Source of the DNA: Planctomycetota bacterium
GTDB lineage: Bacteria; Planctomycetota; PUPC01; JABMSA01; JAUWKK01
NCBI GenBank assembly: GCA_030614245.1
Contig: JAUWKK010000152.1
Location: 1 to 6,951 of the forward strand
Direction of reading: 5' to 3'
DNA: 6,951 bases
Position numbers and translations under genes: made by a program. Positions 1-6,662 of this stretch are shown in pieces. How positions within the stretch are numbered: position 1 is the first letter of the stretch; each line of letters begins with the position of its first letter. The notes beneath the pieces are model-generated. The model was given only the letters and a program-made list of their open reading frames with translations, was not told the origin of the DNA and ran no database searches.

Positions 1-804
1 CATGTCGCCGATGAGATCGAGCGCCTTGTGCCTGGCGAACTCGTTCGAGAAGCGGGGCTCGTTCTCGATGATCCCTTTCTCTCCGATGACGAGCATGTTC
101 TGGTAGGTGGCCCCGCGCCCCATTCCGCGCGTCCTGAGTTCCTCGATGTCGCTCTCGAGAATGAATGTGCGCGCCGGCGCTATCTCGGCCGCGAAAGTCT
201 CGGGCGTCACTATGCAGTCGAAATACTGCGCCCTGAGCATGGGTGGCACGTGCGAGCCATGCTTGGACGTGGGCCCGGCACGGCCGGCGGAAGACCGTTG
301 ACCGTGGCCCCCGACATCATAGCACAGCGTGTAGGAGACGCTGAGCCCCTCGTCGGAAGGAATGGCGACGAGCGAAGCGGAGTCGTCGGCCACGGAGATC
401 GGGGCCGTGATGGTCAGGATATGTCTGGGGCCGTTCTGTTCAACTATGCCGGCTTCGGAGAGGGTCTCGCAGAAGCCGAGAGCGGAACCGTCGCCGCAGG
501 GGACTTCGGGGCCGTCGATCTCGATATGGATGTTGTCGATACCAAGCCCCGAGAGGACGGCCATTACGTGTTCGACCATCTGCACTTCGACATCGTCGCG
601 GATGATGGATGTTCTCAGCAGCCGGCTCCCGGCATACTCGATTTTCGCGGGAATCTCCGGCGCTCCGGCCAGATCGGTACGTATGAACACGGCACCGGTA
701 TTGACCGGCGCGGGCTTGAACCGCATCATTGCCTTCTCGCCGGTGTTCACTCCGATGCCCGAGAAGGTGGTCTCGCGCTCAATCGTTTTTTGCAGCTTCT
801 TCAA
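1..804 (-). CDS. lpxC: LpxC, UDP-3-O-acyl-N-acetylglucosamine deacetylase (3' end outside window)
   Basis: LpxC is the zinc-dependent cytoplasmic deacetylase that catalyses the committed step of lipid A synthesis. My translation of the minus strand gives 268 residues, open to the window edge. Recognisable family features are the N-terminal FSGIGVNTGE block (14-23), MVEHVMAVLSGLG (76-88) with the general base Glu78 and zinc ligand His79, APARTF (209-214), and FARHKALDLIGD (256-267) with zinc ligands His259 and Asp263. The third histidine ligand and the rest of domain II lie beyond the window. An in-frame stop at 811-813 excludes a longer N-terminus. TTG at 802-804 is the first plausible start, with GAGAGG 10 nt upstream, giving MKKLQKTIERE. 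It overlaps lpxD by 26 nt, suggesting translational coupling. Compared with E. coli LpxC from memory, about 20 extra residues lie between SYTL (157-160) and QYFDCIVTPETF (193-204), rich in G, S, H, P and R. Whether FabZ is fused at the C-terminus, as in some phyla, cannot be seen. Identity is secure; the exact start is less so. Confidence 0.95.
   Translation of the reverse strand, partial: MKKLQKTIERETTFSGIGVNTGEKAMMRFKPAPVNTGAVFIRTDLAGAPEIPAKIEYAGSRLLRTSIIRDDVEVQMVEHVMAVLSGLGIDNIHIEIDGPEVPCGDGSALGFCETLSEAGIVEQNGPRHILTITAPISVADDSASLVAIPSDEGLSVSYTLCYDVGGHGQRSSAGRAGPTSKHGSHVPPMLRAQYFDCIVTPETFAAEIAPARTFILESDIEELRTRGMGRGATYQNMLVIGEKGIIENEPRFSNEFARHKALDLIGDM
237..262. repeat. 26-bp near-palindrome inside lpxC
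   Basis: Arms GCATGG and CCATGC flank a self-complementary core GCACGTGC, with an A/T pair and two mismatched pairs between core and arms; 22 of 26 positions are symmetric. It lies wholly within the coding region, at about residues 181-190 of LpxC, within the segment that has no counterpart in E. coli LpxC. The reading frame stays open across it. Confidence 0.75.
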
Positions 805-1825
805 GTGCGGTCAACCTCTCGTGAAGTTCTCGGATCTTCTCGTAGGCCTTCGGCAGTCTTCTCACATAGACTTGCATCCGGCGTTCTTTGTCTAGCGGCT
901 GTGCCGGCACGCCCGAGATGATCTGACCCGGTTCGATGTCCTTTGTGATGCCCGCCTTTCCTGCTGCGGTAACGCCGTCGCCGATATCGAGGTGGCCGCC
1001 TACGCCAACCTGGCCTGCGAGTATGACGTAATCGCCGAGACGGGTGCTGCCGGCAATGCCCACCTGCGAGACGACTATGCAGGTTTCGCCGACCCACACG
1101 TTGTGCCCGATCTGGACGAGGTTGTCGATCTTTGTGCCCCGCCCGATATGGGTCTTCCCAAAGCGTGCCCTGTCGATTGTAACATTAGCACCAATCTCGA
1201 CGTCATCCTCGATCTCGACCGTGCCCACCTGCGGGATTTTCACGTGCTTACCTTCGACAATGTTGAAACCGAAGCCGTCGGCGCCGATCACAACACCACA
1301 GTGTATGACGACACGGTTACCTATCGTGCTACGCTCGCGGATTTTTACTCCCGAGTGCAGCAGGCAGTCTGCGCCGATGCGGGTATAGTGTCCGACATAC
1401 GTGTGCGGCAGGATTATGCAGCGGTCGCCGATGCGGGCACCGGGCTCTATGACAACGTAAGCCCCGATGCTGACGCCCCTGCCCAGTTCCACGTCGTCGG
1501 CTATGACGGCGGTGGGGTGGATGCCGGGCGGATACCTGATCGGCTCGGGCGCGAAGTGGTCTGCAATCTTCACGAAGGCCGTGTCGGGGTCTTTGACGCG
1601 GAGCAGTTGGGCGCGGCAGCCGCCGGCGCTGATGTCGTCGGCCAGGACGACAGCCGAGGCCTTTGTGCCGGCCGCGTAAAGCTTGCCGTAGCGGGCATTG
1701 GCGATGAAAGTGATCTGCCCTTTCCGGGCCTCGCGTATGCCTGCCACGCCGGTTATGGCGATATCGGCGTCGCCTTCAACGGTGCCGACGACGAGCTCGG
1801 CCAGTTGCCCCAGGGTTGTCTTCAC
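779..1825 (-). CDS. lpxD: LpxD, UDP-3-O-acylglucosamine N-acyltransferase
   Basis: LpxD transfers a 3-hydroxyacyl chain from acyl carrier protein to the amino group that LpxC exposes, giving the diacylated UDP-glucosamine used for lipid A. It works as a cytoplasmic trimer. With this start it has 348 residues, close to the usual 340 or so. Residues 1-100 form the uridine-binding domain, starting TLGQLAELVVG and followed by DADIAITGVAGI (19-30). Residues 101-310 are a left-handed parallel beta-helix of hexapeptide repeats (for example IGARV-like units and GVSIGAYVVIEPGARIG). The tail from about 318 is a charged helix. The IDNLVQIGHN motif gives the likely catalytic His241, and GGHLDIG gives the second conserved histidine, His278. 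I chose GTG at 1823-1825 rather than the upstream GTG at 1906 because GGAG lies 7 nt before it and the family N-terminus begins here. The 27 residues added by the longer frame have no family counterpart. The gene's 3' end overlaps lpxC. Confidence 0.95.
   Translation of the reverse strand: MKTTLGQLAELVVGTVEGDADIAITGVAGIREARKGQITFIANARYGKLYAAGTKASAVVLADDISAGGCRAQLLRVKDPDTAFVKIADHFAPEPIRYPPGIHPTAVIADDVELGRGVSIGAYVVIEPGARIGDRCIILPHTYVGHYTRIGADCLLHSGVKIRERSTIGNRVVIHCGVVIGADGFGFNIVEGKHVKIPQVGTVEIEDDVEIGANVTIDRARFGKTHIGRGTKIDNLVQIGHNVWVGETCIVVSQVGIAGSTRLGDYVILAGQVGVGGHLDIGDGVTAAGKAGITKDIEPGQIISGVPAQPLDKERRMQVYVRRLPKAYEKIRELHERLTALEEAAKND
815..820 (-). promoter_or_regulatory. Probable lpxC ribosome binding site within lpxD
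   Basis: The minus strand reads GAGAGG here, 10 nt before TTG 802-804 and within the last codons of lpxD. The spacing is slightly long. With the 26-nt gene overlap it suggests that ribosomes finishing lpxD help initiate lpxC. Confidence 0.5.
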
Positions 1826-1923
1826 AGCGGTGCTCCGAACGCGGATCGGGGTATTACTTCGGCCCGTCCAATTCAGCGGCCAGTGGCCAGTATCAAGATT
1901 CTTCACTGCTTACTGATAACCGC
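1826..1923 (-). other. 98-nt ompH-lpxD spacer with short repeated words
   Basis: This is the longest certain spacer in the cluster. On the minus strand the nonamer TCAGTAAGC occurs twice (1922-1930, overlapping the ompH stop, and 1907-1915), and ACTGGCC occurs twice in tandem between about 1879 and 1893. The spacer is open in the lpxD frame, which is why a naive gene call would extend lpxD through it. I found no promoter with sensible -35/-10 spacing and no hairpin followed by a U-tract. It may be remnant repeat DNA, but this window alone cannot show that. Confidence 0.5.
1833..1836 (-). promoter_or_regulatory. Ribosome binding site that decides the lpxD start
   Basis: The minus strand reads GGAG here, 7 nt upstream of GTG 1823-1825. 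No comparable Shine-Dalgarno sequence was seen ahead of the more upstream GTG at 1904-1906. This supports the 348-residue LpxD. Confidence 0.7.
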
Positions 1924-2577
1924 TTACTGAATTCTTCTTGCCGGTTCCTTGGGGGCATCGGGTCTCTCCGGCTCGTCTCCAAGGTCTCTTTGCTTGTCGG
2001 CGAGGTATTCCGCATTCATTATATCGATGATCTTCTTTGAGATGTCATCCACGGTATTCTTGTCGGCGTAGAGCAGCGCATCCTTCAGGATGACAACCGC
2101 GATGCCCTGTTCACGGGCGTACTTGGCGACGGCATCGGTCATCTTGCTTTGAAGCTGCTTGAGATACTTATCGCGCTTCTCGGCGAGCCTGCGCTGCTTT
2201 ACACTTCCCGTCGCTCGGTATTCCTCTTCCAGGCGCCGCAATTGCACCCTCTTCTTGTCTTTCTCATCGCCGTCCACCATCAGGCCGAGGCTGTTGGTGA
2301 GCTTCTGAATCTTGTCGAGCAAGCTGTCGAGATCCTTCTTGAGCCGTTGCCGGTCCGCCTCGAGTTCCGTCTGCCGGTCGATCCATTCTTCAAGGTACTT
2401 AGCGACCTCTATGTCGGAGACGAGGGCGATCTTGACTGAATGCTTCTTGAGCGACTCGACTTCTTTCTGGAGCCTTTCGACGGCTTTCGCCAGGTCGGTG
2501 TTGTTATCGGCGGCAAGCAGGCAGTGCGCCGGGGCAGCCAAGACGAGGATGATCATGAGCTTGCAGAATGGTCGCAT
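1924..2577 (-). CDS. OmpH/Skp-family periplasmic chaperone
   Basis: Members of this family are trimeric periplasmic chaperones that hold unfolded outer-membrane proteins between the Sec translocon and BamA. The 217-residue product begins with a signal peptide: MRPFCK, a hydrophobic core MIILVLAAPA (8-17), and probable cleavage after LLAA near residue 23. Residues 29-46 form an extra charged helix before the family's first strand, VKIALVSDIEVAKYL (48-62). Two long charged coiled-coil arms follow (about 65-100 and 106-155), separated by LGLMVDGDEKDK. The returning core is GIAVVILKDALLYADKN (158-174) and VDDISKKIIDIMN (176-188). The tail (199-217) is proline-rich and acidic. ATG at 2575-2577 has AAAGGA 7 nt upstream and lies 21 nt after the bamA stop, the usual order. 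Sequence conservation in this family is low, so the call rests on architecture and neighbourhood. It is somewhat longer than E. coli Skp (161 residues). Confidence 0.85.
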   Translation of the reverse strand: MRPFCKLMIILVLAAPAHCLLAADNNTDLAKAVERLQKEVESLKKHSVKIALVSDIEVAKYLEEWIDRQTELEADRQRLKKDLDSLLDKIQKLTNSLGLMVDGDEKDKKRVQLRRLEEEYRATGSVKQRRLAEKRDKYLKQLQSKMTDAVAKYAREQGIAVVILKDALLYADKNTVDDISKKIIDIMNAEYLADKQRDLGDEPERPDAPKEPARRIQ

Positions 2578-2598
2578 AGGGTGGTCCTTTCGGTCGGG

Positions 2599-5199
2599 TC
2601 AGAAGGTGATTCCCAGCGTGAAATGCATGAATTCCGTGTCGTCGGAACTCTCCTTGATGAGCGGTACGCCGAAATCGAGCGTGATGGGGACTCCCTGGAA
2701 CATCGGTGCGGGGATGAAGACACGGAATCCGAAGCCGATGGAGACTCTGATGTCGCTGAAGGCATCGAAGTCGGGCTTGCGGCTGACGGTGCCGCCATCG
2801 ACGAACGTGACGCCCCGGAGGCTCCTGCCCAGCAGCGGGAACTGGTATTCCACGCCCGTGAGGGCCAGGAATCTGCCGCCGATCGGCTCGTCGCGCCAAG
2901 TGGGCATTGTGCCGAGCTGGGGATTTGCGGGATTGATGTAAGTTCGCTCGCCTCGGGGCCCTACGCCGTGGTACTCGAATCCGCGCAGTCCGTAAGTGCC
3001 CCCTCCGCCCGCGTAGAAGCGCTCGAAGATCGGAACATCGTCGTTGCCGTAGTCCCACGACATCCCTATGCGTCCACGCGTCGCGAGCACGTGCTTGCGG
3101 TCACGCTCGTCTGTCTTCAGAGTGTAGTACTTCCGGCCTGCCAGCTCTGCCTTCAGGATGTCATAGTCTCCGCCGAACGGTCCTCCACTCAATTCGACTC
3201 CGGCGTTGGCCTGATAGCCCGACGAGGGCATCATCCTGTAATCCAGCTTATCGACTGACACACCGAATTGCAAGGCGGAGACGATGTTGTCGCCTCGGAC
3301 GTCATAGACTTCAGTCGGCGAGCCGAACTCGATACTGCTGATGTCTACTGTCTGGAGGCGATAGCTGAAGCCTGCCTCGATATCGCGGGTGAGCCTCTTG
3401 CCAAGATAGATACGCCCGCCCATTCGGTCCTCGTCGTACAACTTATATATGGAGTCTATCTTATGGAGGCCTGTCTGGAGCGTATATGGCTTGTCGAACA
3501 GCCACGGCTCGGTGAAGACGGCCGAATAGCGGCTTCGGTCCTGGCCTGGGGATGCTCTGAGCGAGAGGGACTGTCCGGCCCCGGTGAATACGTTGCCCGG
3601 ATAGAGCGCGGCCCAGCCGTCTTCCTCGAAGTTGGGCAGATCGGTGATGTCGAAATTGCGCTGGCGGAAGAACAGCGTTGCATAAGGCCCGCTGTCGGAA
3701 GCCATGCCGCCGCCGAGGCCCATTCCGCCGGTCTCGGTCTCCTCCACGTCCACCGTCAGGTCCATCCAATGGCGGTCGTCGCCCTCCCGCACGGCCGGGC
3801 CCGGAGCCTCGGTCTCGACAATCTCTATCTCCTTGCCGCCTTTTTCATTAACGAAGTAGCGCAGGTTCACCAGGCGGCGCTTGAATTCGTCGATCTGATC
3901 TATGTCATAGATGTCGCCCGGGAGTATGTCGGACTCGCGGAGGATGACCTTCTTGAGCGTCTTGTAATTGCCCCTCGTGCGGATGTTGCTGATGTAGAAA
4001 ACGGGGCCTTCCTCCATCGCGAAGTGGACGTCGACGGCATCGCCATCAAGCGTGAACGTCCTCGCGGGACCGACGAGCACGTCCGCCCGGCCCCTGCCAT
4101 CGATCCTGTAGAGCCGCTCGAGTGTCTTGACATCGTCGGCAACCGCCTCGCGCGAGAACATAGTCCCGGGCTGAAGCTTAATGTGGGCCAACAACTGCCG
4201 GTCGTCGAGTACCGTGTTGCCCGCGAAGGTGACTTTGCGGACGGTATACGTCCGGCCTTCGACGATCTCGATGGTGAGATCCACACGTCCGGTGAACTCG
4301 ACACCGGTTTGACGCAGCTCTCTCACGCGTTCGATGGCTGCATCCTCCTCCAGGTCTACCTCGGGGACGTCCTCCCTCTGGATGAAATGCAGCCGGCGGC
4401 GGCTGGTGACCTCGGCGTTCGGGTAGCCCTTGAAGATGTAATAGGACCGGATACGTGCCAGATCGTCCTGGAGAGTTTCGCGGTCGTAAATGCGCGAGTT
4501 CCACCACTTATCGACTTTCGTGGTCATATACTTCTTGAGTTCCGAATCGGAGAAAGCCTTATTGCCGGTGAACTTCAGGCTTTTCACCTGCACTTTCGGC
4601 CCGCCATCGACGTGGAGGGCGACGATTCGGCCGTCTTCCGAGAGTTTCGATTCCACCTCGACTATGGCAAGCATGTATCCCCTCTCGGCCAGAAAGGCCT
4701 CGGCTTTCTTCTTCGCCAGCGTCAGGTAGTAGTCCGAAGCCCCCGTGCCCATCGTCAGGCCGGATGCCTCGATCAGCTTCGTGCGATACTTCCGGAAGCC
4801 CTTCACGGTGACGTTGACCACGCGGGGGTACTCGACCATAACGAAGATGAGCTTGATGCCGCCGGGGACCTCTTCCGTCTGGACTTCCTCGCAGAGATAA
4901 CCTCGGCGGAAGAGTTCCTTCTGGTCGTCGGCGAGGAGTTCCGGCGAGAAGGGTCGTCCTTCCTGGGTGCGCATCAGGCTCTTTAGTGCCGCGGGGCTGG
5001 TGCGGGTGAGGTTGCGGAATTCGATTTCCTTCACCGTAACGCCCGCCCTGATCGCCGCTGCATGGCTACAGGGCGCCAGGATTGCGATGGCGATCGACAT
5101 CATCATCACCAGCATGCACGAGGTGCGAGCCGTCGTGTATTGTAGGGGCGGTTCGCGAACCGCCCCTACGCGCGCGTGCCTGCATTCAGCTCTTTTCAC
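2599..5199 (-). CDS. bamA: BamA, outer-membrane protein assembly factor (Omp85 family)
   Basis: BamA is the essential outer-membrane core of the machine that folds and inserts beta-barrel proteins. With the GTG start the product has 866 residues. Hydrophobic segment 34-43 followed by SHAAA gives a signal peptide cleaved near residue 47-49. Five POTRA repeats follow, at about 51-125, 126-200, 202-314, 317-399 and 400-487. The barrel runs from about 490 to the end. It includes the Omp85 loop-6 motif as GLRGF (737-741; usually VRGF) and the VDGG turn (800-803). It ends FTLGITF, with terminal Phe as in the barrel-targeting signal. POTRA3 carries an unusual charged insertion (about 266-304). GTG 5197-5199 has GAGGGA 8 nt upstream. 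ATG 5113-5115 (residue 29) is the alternative, but it has no clear ribosome binding site and would leave the signal peptide without a basic n-region. The GTG start means that a 28-bp palindrome at 5142-5169 is translated. Family identity is firm; the start is about 60% likely. Confidence 0.96.
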   Translation of the reverse strand: MKRAECRHARVGAVREPPLQYTTARTSCMLVMMMSIAIAILAPCSHAAAIRAGVTVKEIEFRNLTRTSPAALKSLMRTQEGRPFSPELLADDQKELFRRGYLCEEVQTEEVPGGIKLIFVMVEYPRVVNVTVKGFRKYRTKLIEASGLTMGTGASDYYLTLAKKKAEAFLAERGYMLAIVEVESKLSEDGRIVALHVDGGPKVQVKSLKFTGNKAFSDSELKKYMTTKVDKWWNSRIYDRETLQDDLARIRSYYIFKGYPNAEVTSRRRLHFIQREDVPEVDLEEDAAIERVRELRQTGVEFTGRVDLTIEIVEGRTYTVRKVTFAGNTVLDDRQLLAHIKLQPGTMFSREAVADDVKTLERLYRIDGRGRADVLVGPARTFTLDGDAVDVHFAMEEGPVFYISNIRTRGNYKTLKKVILRESDILPGDIYDIDQIDEFKRRLVNLRYFVNEKGGKEIEIVETEAPGPAVREGDDRHWMDLTVDVEETETGGMGLGGGMASDSGPYATLFFRQRNFDITDLPNFEEDGWAALYPGNVFTGAGQSLSLRASPGQDRSRYSAVFTEPWLFDKPYTLQTGLHKIDSIYKLYDEDRMGGRIYLGKRLTRDIEAGFSYRLQTVDISSIEFGSPTEVYDVRGDNIVSALQFGVSVDKLDYRMMPSSGYQANAGVELSGGPFGGDYDILKAELAGRKYYTLKTDERDRKHVLATRGRIGMSWDYGNDDVPIFERFYAGGGGTYGLRGFEYHGVGPRGERTYINPANPQLGTMPTWRDEPIGGRFLALTGVEYQFPLLGRSLRGVTFVDGGTVSRKPDFDAFSDIRVSIGFGFRVFIPAPMFQGVPITLDFGVPLIKESSDDTEFMHFTLGITF
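5142..5169. repeat. 28-bp perfect palindrome at the 5' end of bamA
   Basis: The half-site GTAGGGGCGGTTCG is followed directly by its exact reverse complement, so all 28 bases are self-complementary. In RNA it would form a 12-bp stem with a CGCG loop. No U-tract follows on either strand, so it is not a standard terminator. It sits 30 nt inside bamA if the GTG start is right, encoding roughly VGAVREPPL, or in the leader if ATG 5115 is used. A second, smaller palindrome, ACGCGCGCGT, abuts it at 5168-5177. The form resembles dispersed palindromic repeats seen in many environmental bacterial genomes; copy number elsewhere is unknown. Confidence 0.85.
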
Positions 5200-5272
5200 G
5201 CTAAATGTCCCTCAAGTTTCTGATTTCTCTAAGGCTCCGAGCCCGCCGTGGTGGGCCGTTGATGCCCTTGGT
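5200..5272 (-). other. dnaB-bamA spacer, no clear terminator
   Basis: The 73 nt between the dnaB stop and the bamA GTG contain the bamA ribosome binding site. A weak hairpin (GCCC/GGGC arms at 5241-5256) has an internal mismatch and a very short loop, and no U-run follows it. No recognisable promoter was found. The two modules could therefore be cotranscribed, though absence of a consensus promoter in an unidentified phylum is weak evidence. Confidence 0.4.
5208..5213 (-). promoter_or_regulatory. Ribosome binding site supporting the GTG start of bamA
   Basis: The minus strand reads GAGGGA, with 8 nt to GTG 5197-5199. The alternative ATG at 5113-5115 is preceded by a GC-rich stretch lacking a purine-rich core. 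This is evidence for, not proof of, the longer BamA. Confidence 0.55.
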
Positions 5273-6619
5273 CTATTGCGTATATGCGGGCGCGCGGTGG
5301 AGGTCCTCGAATCGCATGATCTCCTTCAGCCAGGCCAGCTCGATCTTGCCGGTGGGGCCGTTGCGTTGCTTGGCGAGAATAAGATCGGCCTCGCCCTCTC
5401 GCTTCTCCGGCGAGTAGTATTCCTCGCGGTAAAGCAGCAGGACCACGTCGGCGTCCTGTTCGAGCGAGCCCGACTCGCGCAGGTCGGACATCCTCGGGAC
5501 ATGACCCTCTCGGCTCTCGACGCCGCGGCTGAGCTGTGCGACGGCAATGATGGGAATATCCAGCTCTTTCGCCAGCGCCTTGAGTTCCCGCGATATCTGC
5601 GATATCTCCTGCTGCCGGTTCTCGTACCTCGAGGTCGATCCGGTCATGAGCTGTAGATAGTCGACCACGACCAGTTGGATGTCGTGTCGCCGCTTGAGCC
5701 GCCTGGCCTTCGCTTTCAGTTCGAGAATGCGCATGCCGGCGGGGTCGTCAATGTATATGGGCGCCTTCGATAGCTCGTCTGCAGCGGTGGTGAGCTGCGG
5801 CATGATTTCCTTCAGGTAGCCGCGCATAATCTTGCTCACCGGCACCCGTGCACGGCTGCACAGCAGGTTGCAGGCTATCTGATCCTTCGACATCTCGAGG
5901 CTGAAGAGCACGACGGGCTTCTGCTGCACTACAGCTATGTGGTCGATCATGTTGCAGGCGATGGTCGTCTTGCCCATGGACGGCCGTCCGGCGATGATGA
6001 TGAGCTGCGAACCGTGTAACCCGCCGGTCTTGTCGTCGAGGTCGACAAAGCCCGAGGGGAGCCCTAGGATCCGATGCCCTTCGGTTTCCATGACGTCAAA
6101 CCGGTCGAAGGCTCTCTGGAGGAGTTCGTGTATGTGGACTGCTTCCGAGAGGCCGCGCCTCTCGGCGATCTGAAATATCTCGTGCTCGGCGTCATCTAGC
6201 AGTGCGTCAGGTTCGACGTCCGGCTGATAGCATTTCCGAACGATATCGTTGCAGGAGCTGATGAGCGCCCGCGGGACGGCCTTCTCCTGGACGATCTTGG
6301 CATAGTATCCGCAGTTGGCGGTTGATGGGACGGATTCGGCGAAGTTGTTGAGATAATCAATGTCGCAGATATCTTCGGCCGCGCCGCTCTTGACGAGCTC
6401 TTCGCGCAGCGTTACGACGTCGACCGGCTCGTTGCGGTCGTAGAGCGAGACAATCGCGTTGTAGACGATCTGGTGGTCGGCCCTGTAGAAGCTGGCGGAG
6501 TCCAGCATAGGCAGGACTTCGGCCACCGATCGGCTATCGATCATGAGCGAGCCGAGCAGTGCGACCTCTGCATCGAGGTTCTGCGGCAGCATTCTTTCTG
6601 CGGAGCCTTCTTGACTCAT
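5273..6619 (-). CDS. dnaB: DnaB, replicative DNA helicase
   Basis: DnaB is the hexameric ATP-driven helicase that unwinds the lagging-strand template at the replication fork and recruits primase. The 448-residue length is normal. The N-terminal domain (about 10-110) begins LPQNLDAEVALLGSLMID. A linker helix follows, then the RecA-like domain starting at GLPSGFVDLDDKTGGL (186-201). Walker A is GRPSMGKT (211-218). The catalytic Glu242 lies in FSLEMS. Walker B is LVVVD (316-320), followed by YLQLM. Motif H3 covers ISRELKALAKELDIPIIAV (342-360) with AQLSRG after it. MSDLRESGSLEQDADVV (377-393) and LAKQRNGPTG (415-424), carrying the likely arginine finger, are intact. There is no intein. ATG 6617-6619 has AAAGGA 8 nt upstream. 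It lies 43 nt after rplI, a common bacterial pairing. Confidence 0.98.
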   Translation of the reverse strand: MSQEGSAERMLPQNLDAEVALLGSLMIDSRSVAEVLPMLDSASFYRADHQIVYNAIVSLYDRNEPVDVVTLREELVKSGAAEDICDIDYLNNFAESVPSTANCGYYAKIVQEKAVPRALISSCNDIVRKCYQPDVEPDALLDDAEHEIFQIAERRGLSEAVHIHELLQRAFDRFDVMETEGHRILGLPSGFVDLDDKTGGLHGSQLIIIAGRPSMGKTTIACNMIDHIAVVQQKPVVLFSLEMSKDQIACNLLCSRARVPVSKIMRGYLKEIMPQLTTAADELSKAPIYIDDPAGMRILELKAKARRLKRRHDIQLVVVDYLQLMTGSTSRYENRQQEISQISRELKALAKELDIPIIAVAQLSRGVESREGHVPRMSDLRESGSLEQDADVVLLLYREEYYSPEKREGEADLILAKQRNGPTGKIELAWLKEIMRFEDLHRAPAYTQ

Positions 6620-6662
6620 CGCGCCATTCCTTTCGGCGGCGGCGCCTGGCGGGACAGCAAGA

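Noticed and set aside
28..921. Plus-strand open frame (297 codons) opposite lpxC
   Set aside because: The minus strand here encodes LpxC with all expected motifs in view. The plus-strand product has no family resemblance.
1845..1896. Promoter upstream of lpxD (TTGATA with TAATAC on the minus strand)
   Set aside because: The two hexamers are about 34 nt apart, far beyond the 16-19 nt spacing of a sigma-70 type promoter, and no better pair was found.
992..1930. Plus-strand open frame (312 codons) opposite lpxD
   Set aside because: It is a shadow of the hexapeptide-repeat region; the regular D/V/A periodicity mirrors the antisense of LpxD.
2440..3258. Plus-strand open frame (272 codons) across the bamA-ompH junction
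   Set aside because: It lies opposite two well-supported genes and the gap between them, with no domain.
3268..4986. Long plus-strand open frame (572 codons) opposite bamA
   Set aside because: It is fully antisense to a certain bamA frame, has no recognisable domain, and shows the repetitive V/L/D/E-rich composition typical of the shadow of a GC-rich gene.
5060..5075. Lipoprotein signal (LAPC) in the BamA signal peptide
   Set aside because: Proline directly before the cysteine does not fit the lipobox, and BamA is not a lipoprotein. A signal peptidase I site at SHA-A fits better.
5142..5169. Palindrome as an intrinsic or bidirectional terminator
   Set aside because: The stem is strong but no U-run follows on either strand, and it lies after the likely bamA start; kept as a repeat instead.
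5241..5256. Possible dnaB terminator hairpin
   Set aside because: The short stem has a mismatch, the loop is about 2 nt, and there is no downstream U-tract on the minus-strand transcript.
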